Part shown: positions 9,680 to 21,507 of the stretch, one piece after another | How the letters are laid out: the number at the start of each line of letters is the position of its first letter | How positions within the stretch are numbered: position 1 is the first letter of the stretch | Assembly (NCBI GenBank): GCA_021292165.1 | Contig: CM037877.1 | Span: 300,158,726 to 300,222,725 of the forward strand | Direction: 5' to 3' | DNA from: Shinisaurus crocodilurus | Taxonomy: Eukaryota; Chordata; Lepidosauria; Squamata; Shinisauridae | DNA length: 64,000 bases | Notes under the pieces: generated by a model | The model's database searches: none | The model's input: the letters and a program-made list of their open reading frames with translations, nothing else | What the model was told of the DNA's origin: nothing | Program-made: the position numbers and the translations under genes

Positions 9680-12345
9680 CGGCTGTTACTGTGATCTCCC
9701 TCCTGCATGGTTTCCCTGGGGGTGAGAAGGCCGACCAGGTGTGTGTACCCAGGCTCAGATTTGGTGTTGAGGACTCCCAGAATAGTGGCTCTGGGAGAAC
9801 TCAATATCCACGGCCACCTTGCCTGAAACAGCTCATGACTTCATGGCCGCCATGACCACCACAGGGCTGTCCCAATGTGTTACTGAACCAACACCTGTAG
9901 CAGGTCATGCTCCAGGTTTGGTTCTCTCTGCCAGACAGGAGGGTGGAGGTCTGTGGGTGGGGGATTTCACATCGATCCTCTTGTCACGGTCAGATCACTT
10001 CCTGTTGAAATTTAGGCTGGCAGTAACTATGCCTCTCTGCAGGGGTGGGGGGGCCTATTAGGATGGCCTGCTCCTGGCGGCTAATGGGTTCCGATGGATA
10101 TCAGAGAGTTCCGGGGAGTTTCCCAGCTAGTATGGCCGGCACTCCTGTCAAAGCCCTGATCACTCTGCGGAATACAGAGATGACTTGAGCAGTTGACATG
10201 ATCACCCCTGAGCATCCTCCTGCTCTCCTAGCTGGCTCTTTGGTATACATCTGAGCTGAGGACAAGGAAGCAAGCTGGGAGACAACTGGAAGACAGCTGG
10301 AGGGAAACTTGTCTCGAATCCAATCGAATGCAAAAGCTCATCACAAGCCTACTCTGTGGCAGTGATGGAGGTGAAGAAGCAATTCTTCTTCCCACCATCC
10401 TCACACCCTCTCAGTATTGTCCACTCAGAAAAGCTCTGCTGTTTTGGAGCCTTTTGCATTCTGGCCCAGCAGAAGAGCCTCGGCAGTGCGCCATGCCATG
10501 TTTGAGGGCAAAATTGCTTGCATCCATCACAGAAGATTCCACACCTGACGCAGTTCAATCTGCGATGTCTAGGGTAGCGTGTGGTCAGATACTGTTGCAC
10601 AATGTTCAACTTTTAAGACCTAAGGATGTGAAGAAGGTGCTTGACCAAGTTCAATCAGTCACTTGTTTGCCCGACCCTTGCCCTTTGTGGTTTATTACAC
10701 CTAGGAGGGCAAGGGATGACTGTGTCCTGGAAGTTATACATTCATCTTGAAAAGAGAGAGTGGTTCCTGTCTCCTTAAAGGAGGAAGCAGTATGACCATT
10801 TCGGTGGGGGGGGGGGGGGGATCAATAAACCTAGAAGATCTCAATAACTATAGGTCAGCAGTTAACACCCCCTTCCTGCTCAAGCGTGTGGCGGCTGATC
10901 AGATACAGGCAATCTTGAATAAAACTGATTTTCTAGATCAATTCAGTCAGGGCTTAGGCCTGGTTTTAGGACTGAAACCTCCTTCACTCCTGTGGGATGA
11001 CTTATGCTGGGAAAGAGGCAGAGGCCCCTTGAAAGCTTCTAGTGCCATGCACCCATGGCATCCTTCTTGAAGAATGGTCATAGTTGTGGGTGGGTGGCAA
11101 GGCTTTGCAGTGGCTCCACTGACAACTGGATGACCATTCCCAAAAGGTGGTGCGGAGGGAATTCTCCTTGACACCATGGCATTAATGCTTTGGGGTCCCG
11201 CAAAGTTCCATCTTCTCTCTCGTTCTATTTAACACTGATTTAACATCTACATGAAACCACTGAGTGAGGTCATTTGGAGATTTAGAGGCAGTGGAAATGC
11301 TTAAGCAGTGCCTTGCCAGTGTAACAGACCAGAAGGCGGCCAATAAAATGAAGCTCAATCCAACTAACTGTTGGGTGGTTCATCGATCTGGGGTACAACC
11401 TGTTCTCTGGATCAGGTTTATAGTTTGCGGGTGCTTGTGGATCTATCTTTGTCACTACAGGCACAAATCTATTCTGTGACATACCAACCTAAGCTGGCTG
11501 GGATGGGCCCACACAGACAGAGATAACCTGGCTCCAGTGATCCATGCCCTGCTTAGATTACTGCAATGTGTTGTACATGGGGTTGCCTTTGAAGCAGTGC
11601 TTTTTTTCTGGAGAAAAAGGTACCGGAACTCTTGGATTACATTTCCTCGGGAGTAGATGGCGATTAAATTGTAATGCAGTTAATAGAAGAAAAGGTGCTG
11701 GAACTCAGTTCCGGTGAGTTCCACCAGAAAAAAAGCCCTGCTTTGAAGAGTGCCTGGAAACTTTAGTTAGTACAAAATACGGCAGTAAGAATTCTGACTG
11801 GAACCGGGCATTATGATCATATTACACCAGTATGGTACCATCTCCATTGGCTCTTGGTTTGCTTCCAGGCCCAATTCAAAGTTTGGGGCCATCTGAAAGA
11901 CTGCCTCTTCCCATATACGTAGTCCTTCCTACCCATGCCTTGAGATCGTCATCAGAGGCTCTGCTCCAAGTGCTCACAGATATGGCGTTGCAGTGAGTGG
12001 CTACTCAGGAGCAGGCCTTAGCAGTGGTAGGCCCCTAGTTATGGAATGCCCTAACGAGAGCGGTCCGCTCGGCACCCACCCTAATGTTTTGATTTTTTAA
12101 AATTCTTGCAGGCTTTTAAAATGGCTGTATGTCCTTGCTGCCCAACTGGATTTTAAAGGGTTTACCTCTGTGAATTTTTTTAGATCTTTATAGATTTTTT
12201 GGCTGCTATGTTTTAGTTCCTGCTAGTTTTAGATTGATTTGTTTTACTGTGCTGCTTTTCTCGATTTCATTCATATTTATGTATGTTGCCCTGAGAGCCA
12301 TTTGCTATAGGATGACTAATAAATTAAATGAATATATGAAATAAA
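9680..12345 (+). mobile_element. Decayed L2-clade LINE, about 2.6 kb
   Basis: Broken frames appear in L2 order. A carboxyl-terminal endonuclease segment lies at about 9,810-10,060, including an SDHFLLKFRL-like end. RT pieces run from 10,840: NNYRSAVNTPF, then FLDQF and a GFRPGFRTE-type phrase. A conserved NQCLASVTD-like helix lies near 11,300, then an LDYCN box at about 11,550, and a 3' UTR ending in 'taataaattaaatgaatat'. Stops and frameshifts occur throughout, so nothing here is functional. A hAT miniature element (11,595-11,740) is nested in it, which dates the LINE as older. Confidence 0.75.
11595..11740. mobile_element. hAT-type MITE nested in the L2 LINE, 146 bp
   Basis: The terminal inverted repeats are CAGTGCTTTTTTTCTGG and CCAGAAAAAAAGCCCTG, which match at 16 of 17 positions when inverted. 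The target duplication CTTTGAAG is perfect at 11,587-11,594 and 11,741-11,748. It interrupts an L2 phrase directly after the LDYCN box. Confidence 0.95.
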
Positions 12346-13165
12346 ATCTCTGTTGTGCCCATCTTCCCCCTAGCAAGTCTAATAGGAACTTTGGGAAAGG
12401 GAGGAGAAACTTAGCTTAGGGAAATGACACTTGGGAAAAGGTTAAACACACCTTGCCCAGTACCTCCCCCTCCACTCCACACACGAAGAGCACTGCTTTC
12501 AAGTTAGGATATCTGTGATCAGATCCAATGTAATGTGTGGCTTGGCCCAGAGCATCTGCGATGCAACAGAACTTGTTTTCACTTCCTTCTCACAGCAGGT
12601 CATGAGCAACTTTTTAAGGTCATCAATTTACTGAGCACTAGTCACTGAACCAGTTAAAGATCTCAGTTCACCCGTTACACACCTCAACTTTTTCCTCACT
12701 TCCAAGAATATACGATACACAATTCCTACCACTTCAGGCTGACAAGAATTCTGCCACTTAAATGAAGTCATGCAAGCTGGCTTTATTGGTTTGCAAGCAT
12801 GGGTTGGGGCTGGAAAATTCAAAACCAGCTGGCCGGCCACTGCTCAAACATAACGCTGTACTACATAGACCCTTGGTCTGATTCAACATGGCTCTCCTTA
12901 CATTCTTATGGTCACCGGTAACTTTAATACTGGCACCTACGAGATAAAAAGTATTTCCAACCTCAGGCTAGGACTAGAATCTATTATTGTGCAGGAACGG
13001 GGGCAGGGCAAATCTATAAAAGAACCACAGATGCCAGCTACCTTGGCTGTCCCCATGTCATTTTATTTTAAACATTTCTATATGGCCCTTCAATTCAAAA
13101 CTTTCAGGACAGTTTACATTAATGAAAAACAATAAAAACAGTGCAATGTGATGCTAAAAACAACA
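12346..13165. other. No gene; repeat scraps
   Basis: A LINE tail scrap lies at about 12,850-12,912 ('ttggtctgattcaacatggc' and a terminal 'cattcttatgg'). The remainder is A/T-moderate sequence with only short random frames. Confidence 0.4.
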
Positions 13166-13576
13166 TAGAATCATAGAAAAATAGAGTTGGAAGGGGCCTA
13201 CAAGGCCATCAAGTCCAACCCCCTGCTCAAGGCAGGAATCCAGGTCAAAGCATCCCTGACAGATGGCTGTCCAGCTGCACCTTGAATGCCTCCAGAGTGG
13301 GAGAGCCCACCACCTCCCTAGGTAGCAGTTGATTCCATTGTCTTATTGCTCTGCCGGTCAGGAAATTTTTCCTGATGTTTAGGTGGAATCTGGGTTCCTG
13401 TAACTTGAGCCCATTATTCCGTGTCCTGCAAACTGGGATGATCAAGAAGAGATCCTGGCCCTCCTCTGTGTGACATCCCTTCAAGTACTGGAAGAGTGCG
13501 ATCATATCTCCCCTCAGTCTCCTCTTCTGAAGGCTAAACATGCCCACTTCTTTCAGTCTCTCCTCATAGGGCCTTA
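13166..13576 (-). mobile_element. CR1 3' fragment, minus strand
   Basis: The reverse strand reads the CR1 ORF2 tail ([13 protein letters not shown], then a NFLTGRAIRQWNQLLPREVV-like segment), followed by the 'ggttggact' UTR and the terminal TTCTATGATTCTATG repeat at 13,166. It ends abruptly at 13,576. The frame is open for 100 codons. Confidence 0.9.
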
Positions 13577-14080
13577 AATGAATATGTCACATGCTAGAAT
13601 GCCACATGCTGCCGCAGCATATGCCACATGCTGGAATGCAACTCCCAAAATCCCAGGATTATGGGAGCTGTAGTCCAACAGCTCCAGAGGGCACCAGATT
13701 GGGGAAGGCTAGTGTACGGGCAAGGTTGATAAGGGAGAATATGTCACCACAAGTATCCACATACCAAACCATTTAGGGCTTTAAGCACCTGCACTTTGAA
13801 TTGTGCTCTGAAACAGCCCAGAAGCCGGTGGGCTCTTTTAAGCACAGGAGAGATGTGTCCCTAATGCCTGGTCCCTAGCAGCTGCATTTTGAGCCAACTG
13901 CAGTTTCTGAGCAGTCTTCAAAAGCTTGCCCAACATGCAACACACTGCAGCAGTCTAACCTTGGGTCACCAGAGCATAGATAATCATAGCCAGGCTTTTT
14001 CTACCTATGAGGAATTGCAGCCGGTGCATCAGCCTTGGCCGCTTGAGCCTCTAGTGAAAGAGCTGAACCAACTGGGATGA
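13577..14080 (-). mobile_element. MITE fragment followed by LINE 3'-UTR piece
   Basis: A degraded palindromic-MITE half lies at 13,640-13,715. From about 13,750 to 14,080 the sequence resembles an antisense LINE 3' region ('gggctttaagcacctgcac', 'cagcagtctaacc') common in reptile genomes. Another antisense tail lies at about 14,200-14,300. Confidence 0.4.
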
Positions 14081-14370
14081 CTTAGAGCATCCACAGAGCA
14101 TCTTAACAGCCAGCATCTAAAGCAGGGGCAGTTTTACAATGCTGGATCTTGATGCATGCTGCAGAGTAACAGCCTACTATTTTGACTGAAAACAGATTTA
14201 ATTCATTTAAAAGATTTATAAGCTGCTTTTTAGGATAAACCCTCCCAAGGCGGTGTGTACAACAGAACCTAAGAGCCACAAAACATAAAACGTCAAAATT
14301 AACATTTAAAACCAAAGAGCACCATGTACACCATACATGTACACCATGTACAAAGAGCACCATGTACAAA

Positions 14371-14606
14371 GAGCCAGTGTGGCGTAGTGGTGAGAGTGTC
14401 GGACTGGGACTCAGGAGATCCGGGTTCTAGTCCCCGCTCAGCCATGAAACTCACTGGGTGACTTTGGGCCAGTCACTGACTCTCAGCCTCACCTACCTCA
14501 CAGGGTTGTTGTGAGGATAAAATGGAGAGGAGGACTATGTAAGCCGCCTTGGGTTCCTTGCAGGAAAAAAGGCGGGGTATAAATATAATAAATAAATAAT
14601 AAATAC
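14371..14606 (+). mobile_element. tRNA-derived squamate SINE, full length
   Basis: The head carries Pol III promoter boxes: an A-box-like 'tggcgtagtggt' and a B-box-like 'gggttctagtcc'. A conserved body ('actcactgggtgactttggg', 'cctcacagggttgttgtgag') and an A/T-rich 'aataaataaataat' tail follow. Reverse copies lie at 39,793-40,044 and, degraded, at 18,540-18,690. It resembles the Sauria/Squam SINE group. Just upstream (14,320-14,370) is a short 'caccatgtaca' direct repeat. Confidence 0.85.
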
Positions 14607-14981
14607 ACAACAACCCCAGTAGAGTCCTAACTCAACCACAGGGAAGGTAAACTGGTGAGCCCTTGGGGCCTGCTTGAAGACTTGCTATGATGGGGCTAGG
14701 CAGATATCAACTGGAACAGAGTTCCACAAGATCACCATTAGCACTGCTTCATCACTGCCAAGTTCTGATCCGTTTTTGCAATTTTAACCACTCATTTGCA
14801 GTTCAGACTCTCATGATCAACACAGTTTGCATAAATCACTGTGCGCAGGGCTCTGCTCCTGAAATGTTATGTGGAGAGTAGCAGTTGCAAGACAATAGAC
14901 TTCGCAGCTGTATCTGCAACATCCCAACTAAAGATTGCAAACCACATTTTATTAAGGGTTTCACAGGGAAAATGTACACTT

Positions 14982-15010
14982 CCAAACACACACACACACA
15001 CACACACACT
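14982..15010. repeat. (CA)n microsatellite
   Basis: This is a simple dinucleotide run of about 14 units. Confidence 0.95.
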
Positions 15011-15089
15011 ACATAAGACAGGGAAGAAATATCCCAGGTGCCTAAAATTCAATGCTGGAATCAAGAAAGTTAGCCTTTGCCCCACTCCT

Positions 15090-15262
15090 CTGCAGGGTTG
15101 AGGGTGGTGGTGAGCTCTCCCACTCTGGAGGCATTCAAGGTGCAGCTGGGTGGCCATCTGTCAGGGATGCTTTGACTTGGGATTCCTGCACTGAGCAGGG
15201 GGTGGGACTCGATGGTGTGTTGGGCCCCTTCGAACTCTACTTTTCTATGATTCTATGATTCA
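15090..15262 (+). mobile_element. CR1 3'-end fragment
   Basis: The CR1 tail contains 'tgagctctcccactctggag', the 'gagcagggggtgggactcga' core and the terminal TTCTATGATTCTATGATT repeat. Confidence 0.85.
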
Positions 15263-16680
15263 GAATTGCGATACCTGCCCCAAGGAACTTGTAACAGTTT
15301 CCCAACCCTGTCCAGCTTTCAATCCTTCAAAGACCAGCAGTGTTCTACCATACCATATGGCAGAGTAAGCACCAATTTCAGAAGAGGTAATTGAGAGCCA
15401 CCCTACAACAGCAGAGGATACATGTCACAATGTGGAACTGTGGTTGCAGAACTTGTCATTTTCTGCCTAGTAGAATCTGGCATTTTAAAGACAATTTGAA
15501 CTTCAAGCCCACAACATTATGAAAACAAACATGTTTCTCACCAACATTTAGTAATGAAACAGGTGACTTCTGGATAGAGTGGTTCTATTCTTAACTACTG
15601 TGTTGATCATAATTGATAGACCTCCCCTCCATTAACATATATGTCTTTTAAAGCTCCAGCTATGCTAGTAACAGTTACAGTATCCTGCAGCAAGGGATTC
15701 CACAGGTTAACAATACACTGCACAAAAGGTATCCAGCACAAACCTAACAACAGGCTTGAACAACAGTCCATAACCTCCAGAGAGAAAGAGGCTGTACAAA
15801 ACCCAAACTTTGTTTCCATTCCCTTTTAGGACACAACTGGCTGAGAGAGTCACACATTGGGGGCTGACAAGCCAGTAACTCTATCAACTTATTGCAAGGC
15901 TGCCTTATATGCAGCAGTGTTACTGGATGCCCTGTGGTCCTGCACCAGTGAATACATCTATTTAACTTTTTACTATGTGCAGTTTTATAAACCTTTTCTA
16001 TGTTCATCCCCCTGCCCCCCCCCCGAAAAAAAACCTATCTGAGCCAAGTGCCTGATTGTTTTAACTGCCCTTTCCCGTTCATGCTGCAAACCTTCCCCCC
16101 CCCCTTTTCTTTTGGGAGATGTGGCAATCAGAGTGACATGCACTATCCTGAATGTGAACACAACATGGATCTAAGATGCTAAAGCGTGCAGGACGTCAAA
16201 CAAGAACTTGAAGGCCACAGACAGCCATTAACACAGGTCCCACATTTGGCTCAAGACCACCAAGTATTCAATGCATGTTCCAGTGCTGCATCCTGAATAC
16301 CAAGAAGCTGTCACACTTAGAAGCAAAGGTCCTCCTATCTTGACTTTCGGCACACACTGAAATAATCACTGTCAAGAGGACTGTAGACCGTAGGCATGAA
16401 ATCTCTCAATGCTGAGCTGCCTTTTGGAAACCTGACCTCCCCTAGCTGGAATCTTTGCAACCACGCTATAGTGTGGACAATGACCTTTTCCTGGCACAGG
16501 TTGTCTTAAACCTTCTGTAAACTATACCCAGCCAACAGAAGCTGCTACAGAACAGTTCACGCAGGAGGCGTTACTACAGACAACTCCAGGTACAGCCTCA
16601 TGTCCAAACGCAAGTTCTACCCAAACTCTGCAAGGACTAATTCAGCAGCGTATGCTGGGGGCGGGGGATAAGAACGGAGG
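15263..16680. other. 1.4 kb without identifiable feature
   Basis: This is moderate-GC, apparently single-copy sequence between a CR1 tail and the CpG island. All frames are short. It could be intron or UTR of a transcript started at the island, but I found no exon signals worth naming. Confidence 0.4.
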
Positions 16681-16879
16681 TGGACAACGCAGGAAGGAAG
16701 GAAACCAGGACCTCGAGCCCCGCAAGAAGATCTCTTGCTTCTCAAGAGACACCTGGACAACTCAGCTGGATCCAAACTAGACGCAAAGCATCACAGGCTG
16801 CTTGAGAAGGGAAGCCCGCAGCGGGGCAAGGGCATCTTCGCTCCCGCCATCACCCCAAGCAAACCTCATCCTCCCTGGC

Positions 16880-18240
16880 AACTTCCTCAAGGGCGCGAGT
16901 GGGGGACCCGGCGGCACCCTGGCCTATTAGTGAACTTGCGGCCCCAGGACTGCACCAAACCCGCCGACCTCTCCCTCGCCCGGGATCTTGCTGGCGAGCT
17001 GCGGGAAGCCACGAGGGGACTCTGCAGTTCCCTTTTGTGGTCTCCGTGAAGCATGGCGGCGGCCGGGGGGGGGGGGGACACGGCCACGGCCACAAGCCTT
17101 CGCGCCGCTCCCCGCCTCCCCTCCCGCAGCCTCGAACGGGTGCGACATGGCCGGGCCTGCAGGAAGGCCGGGCCCTTAGCCAGCCTGTTTCCCGAATGGC
17201 GAACCCCTCCCCCCCCACAAACACACACACCCCTCCGCAGGGCAAGCGCGTCGCAAGGGCAAGACACACCACCGAGGCTGCGAGGCCGTTTCCCCAGTGA
17301 GGACGGATCTCCGCGGCGCCCGCCGTGCACGAAAGAACTGGGGGGAACGGCCCTCCAGCACGACTCACGTGCACGCGGAGAAGGCCGCGCGCGGCGGGCC
17401 GCGGAGCACGGAGGGCCCCAGGACGGGGGGGAGGGGCGCTGCGTCGCCATGGCTACCCCTGCAGGACGGGGCGGGGGGAGCGCCGGGCCCGCCATCGTCC
17501 TCCCGCCGCCGCATCCTCCCGGAGGGGGCGGGCCCCTGGTGCACCCCGCGCCCCCTCCCACGGAGGCCCCGGGGGCTGCACAGGGGCCCCGTCTCCATGG
17601 CGACGGAGGGGGCGGGGCCCCGAGGGGGCGGGGTGGGGGCTCCCCGGTTCCCATGGCGACGGAGGGGGGGCCGCGTCGCGTCTTACCCGCTGCTCCGCGC
17701 GCGGGGAGGAGGAGGAGGAGAGGGGGGGACGGGAGAGGGGAAGAGGAGGAGGCCGCAACGGCGTCTACGGCTCCGCGTCTCTCGCTCCTTCCTCCTCTCG
17801 CCGCTTGTTTGTGTTTGTAACCAAGATGGCCGCCCTCCTCCCGGTCACGTGATGCGGGCTCCCAGGCAAGGCAGGCGGCGAGAGGGGTCACGTGCCGGGG
17901 GAACGGGAAAAGACGTCGCGCAGTCGCAGTGCGCGATCGGCGGCGGCGTTTCCCCTTAGCGTCCCTTAGGCCGGCGCTGGGCACGCGCGGGCGTCACGTG
18001 AACTCCCCCTCGCCTCAAACTCCGCCCCTCCCCCTCCCCCAGCGCTGCGGAGGTCGTGAGAGAGGCGGGCGCGACTAGCGGTCACGTGATGGGCCCGGCC
18101 CTTCGCTGAGGCCTATCGGGTGTGCGATCTGACTCACGTGGCTGGAGCCGGGTAGGCCCGAAGCTCGTCACTACCACCTCCCGGCCTGGACGTGTTGGTG
18201 ACGTCATGGGCGTCAGCTCGCCGTAAAATGACGTCAGCAA
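16880..18240. promoter_or_regulatory. CpG island promoter with E-box and CRE cluster
   Basis: This is an abrupt G+C-rich, CpG-dense block, the only one in the window outside zonadhesin. CACGTG occurs at 17,366, 17,846, 17,889, 17,995, 18,083 and 18,135, and most copies are preceded by T, as USF, MITF or TFEB factors prefer. Perfect TGACGTCA sites start at 18,199 and 18,229. An AAGATGGC YY1-type box at 17,823-17,830, usually just downstream of a start site and in the sense orientation, suggests rightward initiation near 17,800. Long open frames on both strands here are a by-product of stop-poor GC composition. I could not find the coding exons of the gene it serves. Confidence 0.75.
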
Positions 18241-18539
18241 ATAGTTTTTTTCGACTTCAGGACTGCTACGTCTTGGCCTTGTTAATAAATAAATTAATAA
18301 ATACCACTTATTCTCATTTTCTTTTTAGGGCTTGTCCTGCTCCAGCAAGGGTGCTGGCAAGTAAGGCTGGTTGAAAGAGTTCCTCTGGGCATCTGCAGAG
18401 TGACTTTTGCGGACACCCTCCTCATGGCCCCCATCACGCAACTGCAGTGGGGGTGAAGGATTGCCAGGCCATTGTTGATCACACCTGCTTCCTCCAAGGA
18501 CCTCCGGGCAGAGAAGGTGGTTCTCTCCTCTCCCCGCTC

Positions 18540-18690
18540 CAGTTTCTCCTCAAAGCAACCCCTGCGAGGTAGGGTAGGCTGAGACAGAGTGACTGACCCA
18601 AGGACACCAAAGGAACTTTGTGGCTGAGTGGAGATTTGAACCCAGCCCTGTTCTAACACTCTTAATTACTACCCCACGCTGCTCTGAGCT
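18540..18690 (-). mobile_element. Degraded squamate SINE, minus strand
   Basis: This is the reverse complement of the SINE at 14,371, recognisable from 'gcgaggtagggtaggctgag', 'gaacccagccctgttctaac' and the inverted head 'ccccacgctgctctgagctg'. It is more diverged than the other copies. Confidence 0.65.
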
Positions 18691-18699
18691 GCTTTGGTG

Positions 18700-18835
18700 G
18701 AGGTGGGTATTATTTATATTTATTTAATACATTTTTATACCGCCCGATAGCCAAAGCTCTCTGGGCGGTTTACAACAGTTAAAATCATAAAATACAATAT
18801 AAAATTTAAAACCACAAAAAAATTTTAAACACATT
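18700..18835 (-). mobile_element. LINE 3' tail, L2-type, minus strand
   Basis: The block contains 'ataccgcccgatagccaaag' and 'tctctgggcggtttacaac' followed by an A-rich tract, the common antisense end of a reptilian L2-like element. The gag fragment begins only 14 bases further right. Confidence 0.5.
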
Positions 18836-18848
18836 TGAGAAAGCAGCC

Positions 18849-19480
18849 ATGATGTGGGAAGTAAATCCACAAGATTACATGAAGTTTATCCCAAACTTGA
18901 TAAAGGGTGATTTGGCTGAAATCTATAGTAGTTTTCCTGTGGGGGAAGCTCTTGATTTTGAAACATTTAAAGCGGCAGTGTATAAAAGATTTCGCTATGG
19001 GCCTGAATATTTCAGGAAGAAGTTCAGGAGCACTAATGCTGCTTCGTCCAGGTCTTATCTGGAGTTGAGCCACAAGTTAGCTGATCGTTTTGGGAAATGG
19101 ATCACTTCTGCTGAGATAAAAACCAAACAAGATTTGGTTGATCTTATGATAAAGGATCAACTGGTTTTTCAAATACCTCAGGAGATAAGATTATTAGTGA
19201 GGGACAGAAACCCTAAAAACTATCAAGAGGCAGCTTTGCTGGCTGATCAGTTTTCCTTGAACCTGAGCTATAATATGACAGACAAGACTAATAAAGAGAC
19301 TAACACAAAGCCTGTGTATAAGCCTGGAGGGTTCAAAAAGGAAGCCGAGGGAGCCAAAAGGCAGTTGACCACCGAAAAAGCCGGGAAACACCACAAGACC
19401 ATTGTGTAGCAAAACTGATCTTACTTGTCATCATTGTGGGCTTGTAGGTCAGTCAGTCAGGATAAAATTTTTTTTTTTAC
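18849..19480 (+). mobile_element. Ty3/gypsy gag fragment, SCAN/Gmr1-like capsid
   Basis: An open frame of 186 codons (18,849-19,409) encodes an all-helical segment with the signature order of the SCAN domain and of the Gmr1-type gypsy capsid from which SCAN is thought to derive. It has an RFRYGPEYFRKKFRS-type helix, SRSYLELSHKLADRFGKW, then DLMIKDQLVFQIP and RDRNPKNYQEAALLADQF. A basic tail follows, then after a stop the start of a zinc knuckle, CHHCGLVGQ. There is no protease, RT or integrase nearby. The fragment is probably a stranded piece of an element rather than a gene. The alternative, an exapted SCAN exon, is not excluded because the frame is intact across the whole capsid fold. Confidence 0.75.
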
Positions 19481-19524
19481 AAAAAGGAGATTTTAAAAGG
19501 AGGAAAATTCTAAAGAAAATTGTG

Positions 19525-20375
19525 TAGACTCTAGCGATGGGTCCGTCAGTGACTGTGGAGGCCAATTCTAGATCCACAGCTTCCCACAGTGAGGACACAG
19601 GTTACCAGATGGAAGATGAAATGAAACAGAAGGTTCTATTTTGGGAGTTTTGGAATACCACATGGACCTTAAGGTTATCATGAAGAAAGAAAACCAAGCA
19701 ATGAACATTATCCACCTTAGATTTACGATTTAAAAGATCATAATAATGTTCTTTCCAACGCAGTGCAATAGACTCTTTGTCTTTTAAGAGTTTGGTGCCA
19801 TCTTTTGATTGTAAAGGGTTTCTACCATAGGTTTTTGGTCCATAAATGGCCCTTGTGGTCTTAAAAAAGCCCCGTGCATCATGAGATTCTGCACGTTGTT
19901 GAATTTCTTCAGCTTTCTTTTTCCACCAGGCGTTCTTAAGTTCTCTTGTTCTTCTTTGGACCTCAGCCTTTGCGCTAGCGTAGATTTTTTTCTTGGCAGC
20001 TCAGTTAATATCATTTTGCCATATTTGGAAGGCTTTCCTTTTTTGGTCAATTATATATTTAATCTCATTATCATTTTCATCAAACCAGTCCTGATGTCTC
20101 TTAGTTTCATATCCAATAGTTTGTTCACAAGCTGCAGTAATGGAGGTTTTCAGCTTAGACCAATGGTCCTCAATGTTGTCAGGAGGTTCCGTAGGTAGAT
20201 GTTCCTTAAGAAGTGATTTGAAGACAAGTTTGCTTAATAGGATCTTGAAGGGCGTGGATGTTCATTTTATGCCTTGGTTTGAAGCCTTGAAGCCTACGTT
20301 GGGGAGCAATGTTGATAACCATAGTGGACCGGATTAGTCAGTGGTCTGTCCAGCAGTCGTCGGCACTCACCATGG
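19525..20375 (-). mobile_element. Inverted LINE fragment, same family as 8,500-9,665
   Basis: The reverse strand from about 20,070 to 19,690 reads the region before RT, including DENDNEIKYIIDQKRKAFQ and RGFFKTTRAIYGPKTYG in shifting frames. At 19,530-19,620 it carries the inverse of the same GLHSHLRTH zinc-finger tail found at 9,540-9,580. Middle and RT portions are deleted. Stops and frameshifts are present. Confidence 0.75.
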
Positions 20376-20689
20376 CCCTAATAAGAAGAAGAGAGCAGGC
20401 CAAATAAGTCTATGTGAGGCAGGAGAAGAACAAGGGATGTGGGAAAGCCTGTGAAGAGGCTCAGATGTGGCGGCGTTGGCGTTGCCTCATTGTGCCTCTT
20501 ATGATGGCCGAAGGAGCGCCAGGGCCAGACCGATCCAGCGCCGGGGGAAGAAGCTGTGCTTTGGGAAGCTGCCATCTGCCCCAACTTGCCGGTGGGGCTG
20601 GTTGTCCCCAGAGGCTTCGAAGCGGGGAGGTGAGAGCACTTCTCAAGTCTAGGGTTGTCCCACAGAAGGGGGCCACAGCCTGTTCTCTC
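20376..20689. other. GC-rich patch, unassigned
   Basis: A short CpG-containing block (20,460-20,640) is bounded by CTCAG on the left and GGGGAG followed by GTGAGAG on the right, so it could be spliced as an exon. Its frames have no recognisable domain. Confidence 0.2.
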
Positions 20690-20960
20690 TCATCCAGGAC
20701 TGCAGGACACAAAATAACCGGCTTAAGTTACGGGAAGGCAGATTTCGGTGGAACAGCAGGACAAACTTCCTAGCAGTCAGAGCTTTCAGACCATGGAACC
20801 AACCACCTAGGGAGGTGGTGGGGCTCTCCGTCCCTGGAGGTATTCAAGCAGAGACTGGCCGGCCACCTGTCAGGGATGCTTTAAACTGGATTCCCGCACT
20901 GAGCAGGGGTTGGACTCAATGGCGTAAGTTGCCCCTTCCATCTCCATGGTCCAGTTTGCA
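20690..20960 (+). mobile_element. CR1 3' fragment
   Basis: The ORF2 tail phrases are degraded ('caggacacaaaataaccggc'). The UTR core 'gagcaggggttggactcaat' follows. The terminal repeat is eroded. Confidence 0.75.
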
Positions 20961-21507
20961 CATCACAGTGGCAAATCGTGAGTTGATTAACCTACAATTT
21001 GTGGGGATACATGCTGTGTGCAAGCTGCTTCCATTTTCTGTAAGCAGCCTCTGATTGGCCCGACCACTGGGTTGTTTAGGGGCCAAGCAACTCAGTGGTT
21101 AACTCAACAGCACACCGTGGGTTAACCGCTAGGTGGTTTTGCCCCTAAACAAGCCAGTGGTCCAGGTTTGCATTTCATGCTTACAGATCTGGCCGATTGG
21201 AGGTGGCTTACAGCAAGTGGAAGCGTTCATGCATGGCGCACATCCCTGGTCTATTCTATGACTCTGTGCCCACAGGCAGGACGTGGAGACAGTGAATGAG
21301 GTGCAATTTGTTTATCAGCACAAACTATTTTATTGCCTGGGTGGTTCTCCCAGCAAGGGAGGGAGCCACCTTGCACTGCCCTCTCTTATCTGATGGTCGC
21401 GAAGGCAAGGGTTCCCCTGGAATCCACCCCGGGTTCAACCACCTTGGCATGCACAAAGAGTCTTGTTGTGGCACCTTAAAGACTAACAAGTTTATTATGG
21501 CATAAGC

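Noticed and set aside
17053..17959. Plus-strand open frames of 220-255 codons in the CpG island
   Set aside because: Same composition effect; they overlap each other in different frames and show no conserved-looking sequence.
16887..17984. Minus-strand open frame of 365 codons in the CpG island
   Set aside because: The region is GC-rich and stop-poor on both strands; the product is low-complexity Pro/Arg/Gly with no domain, and opposite frames are equally open.
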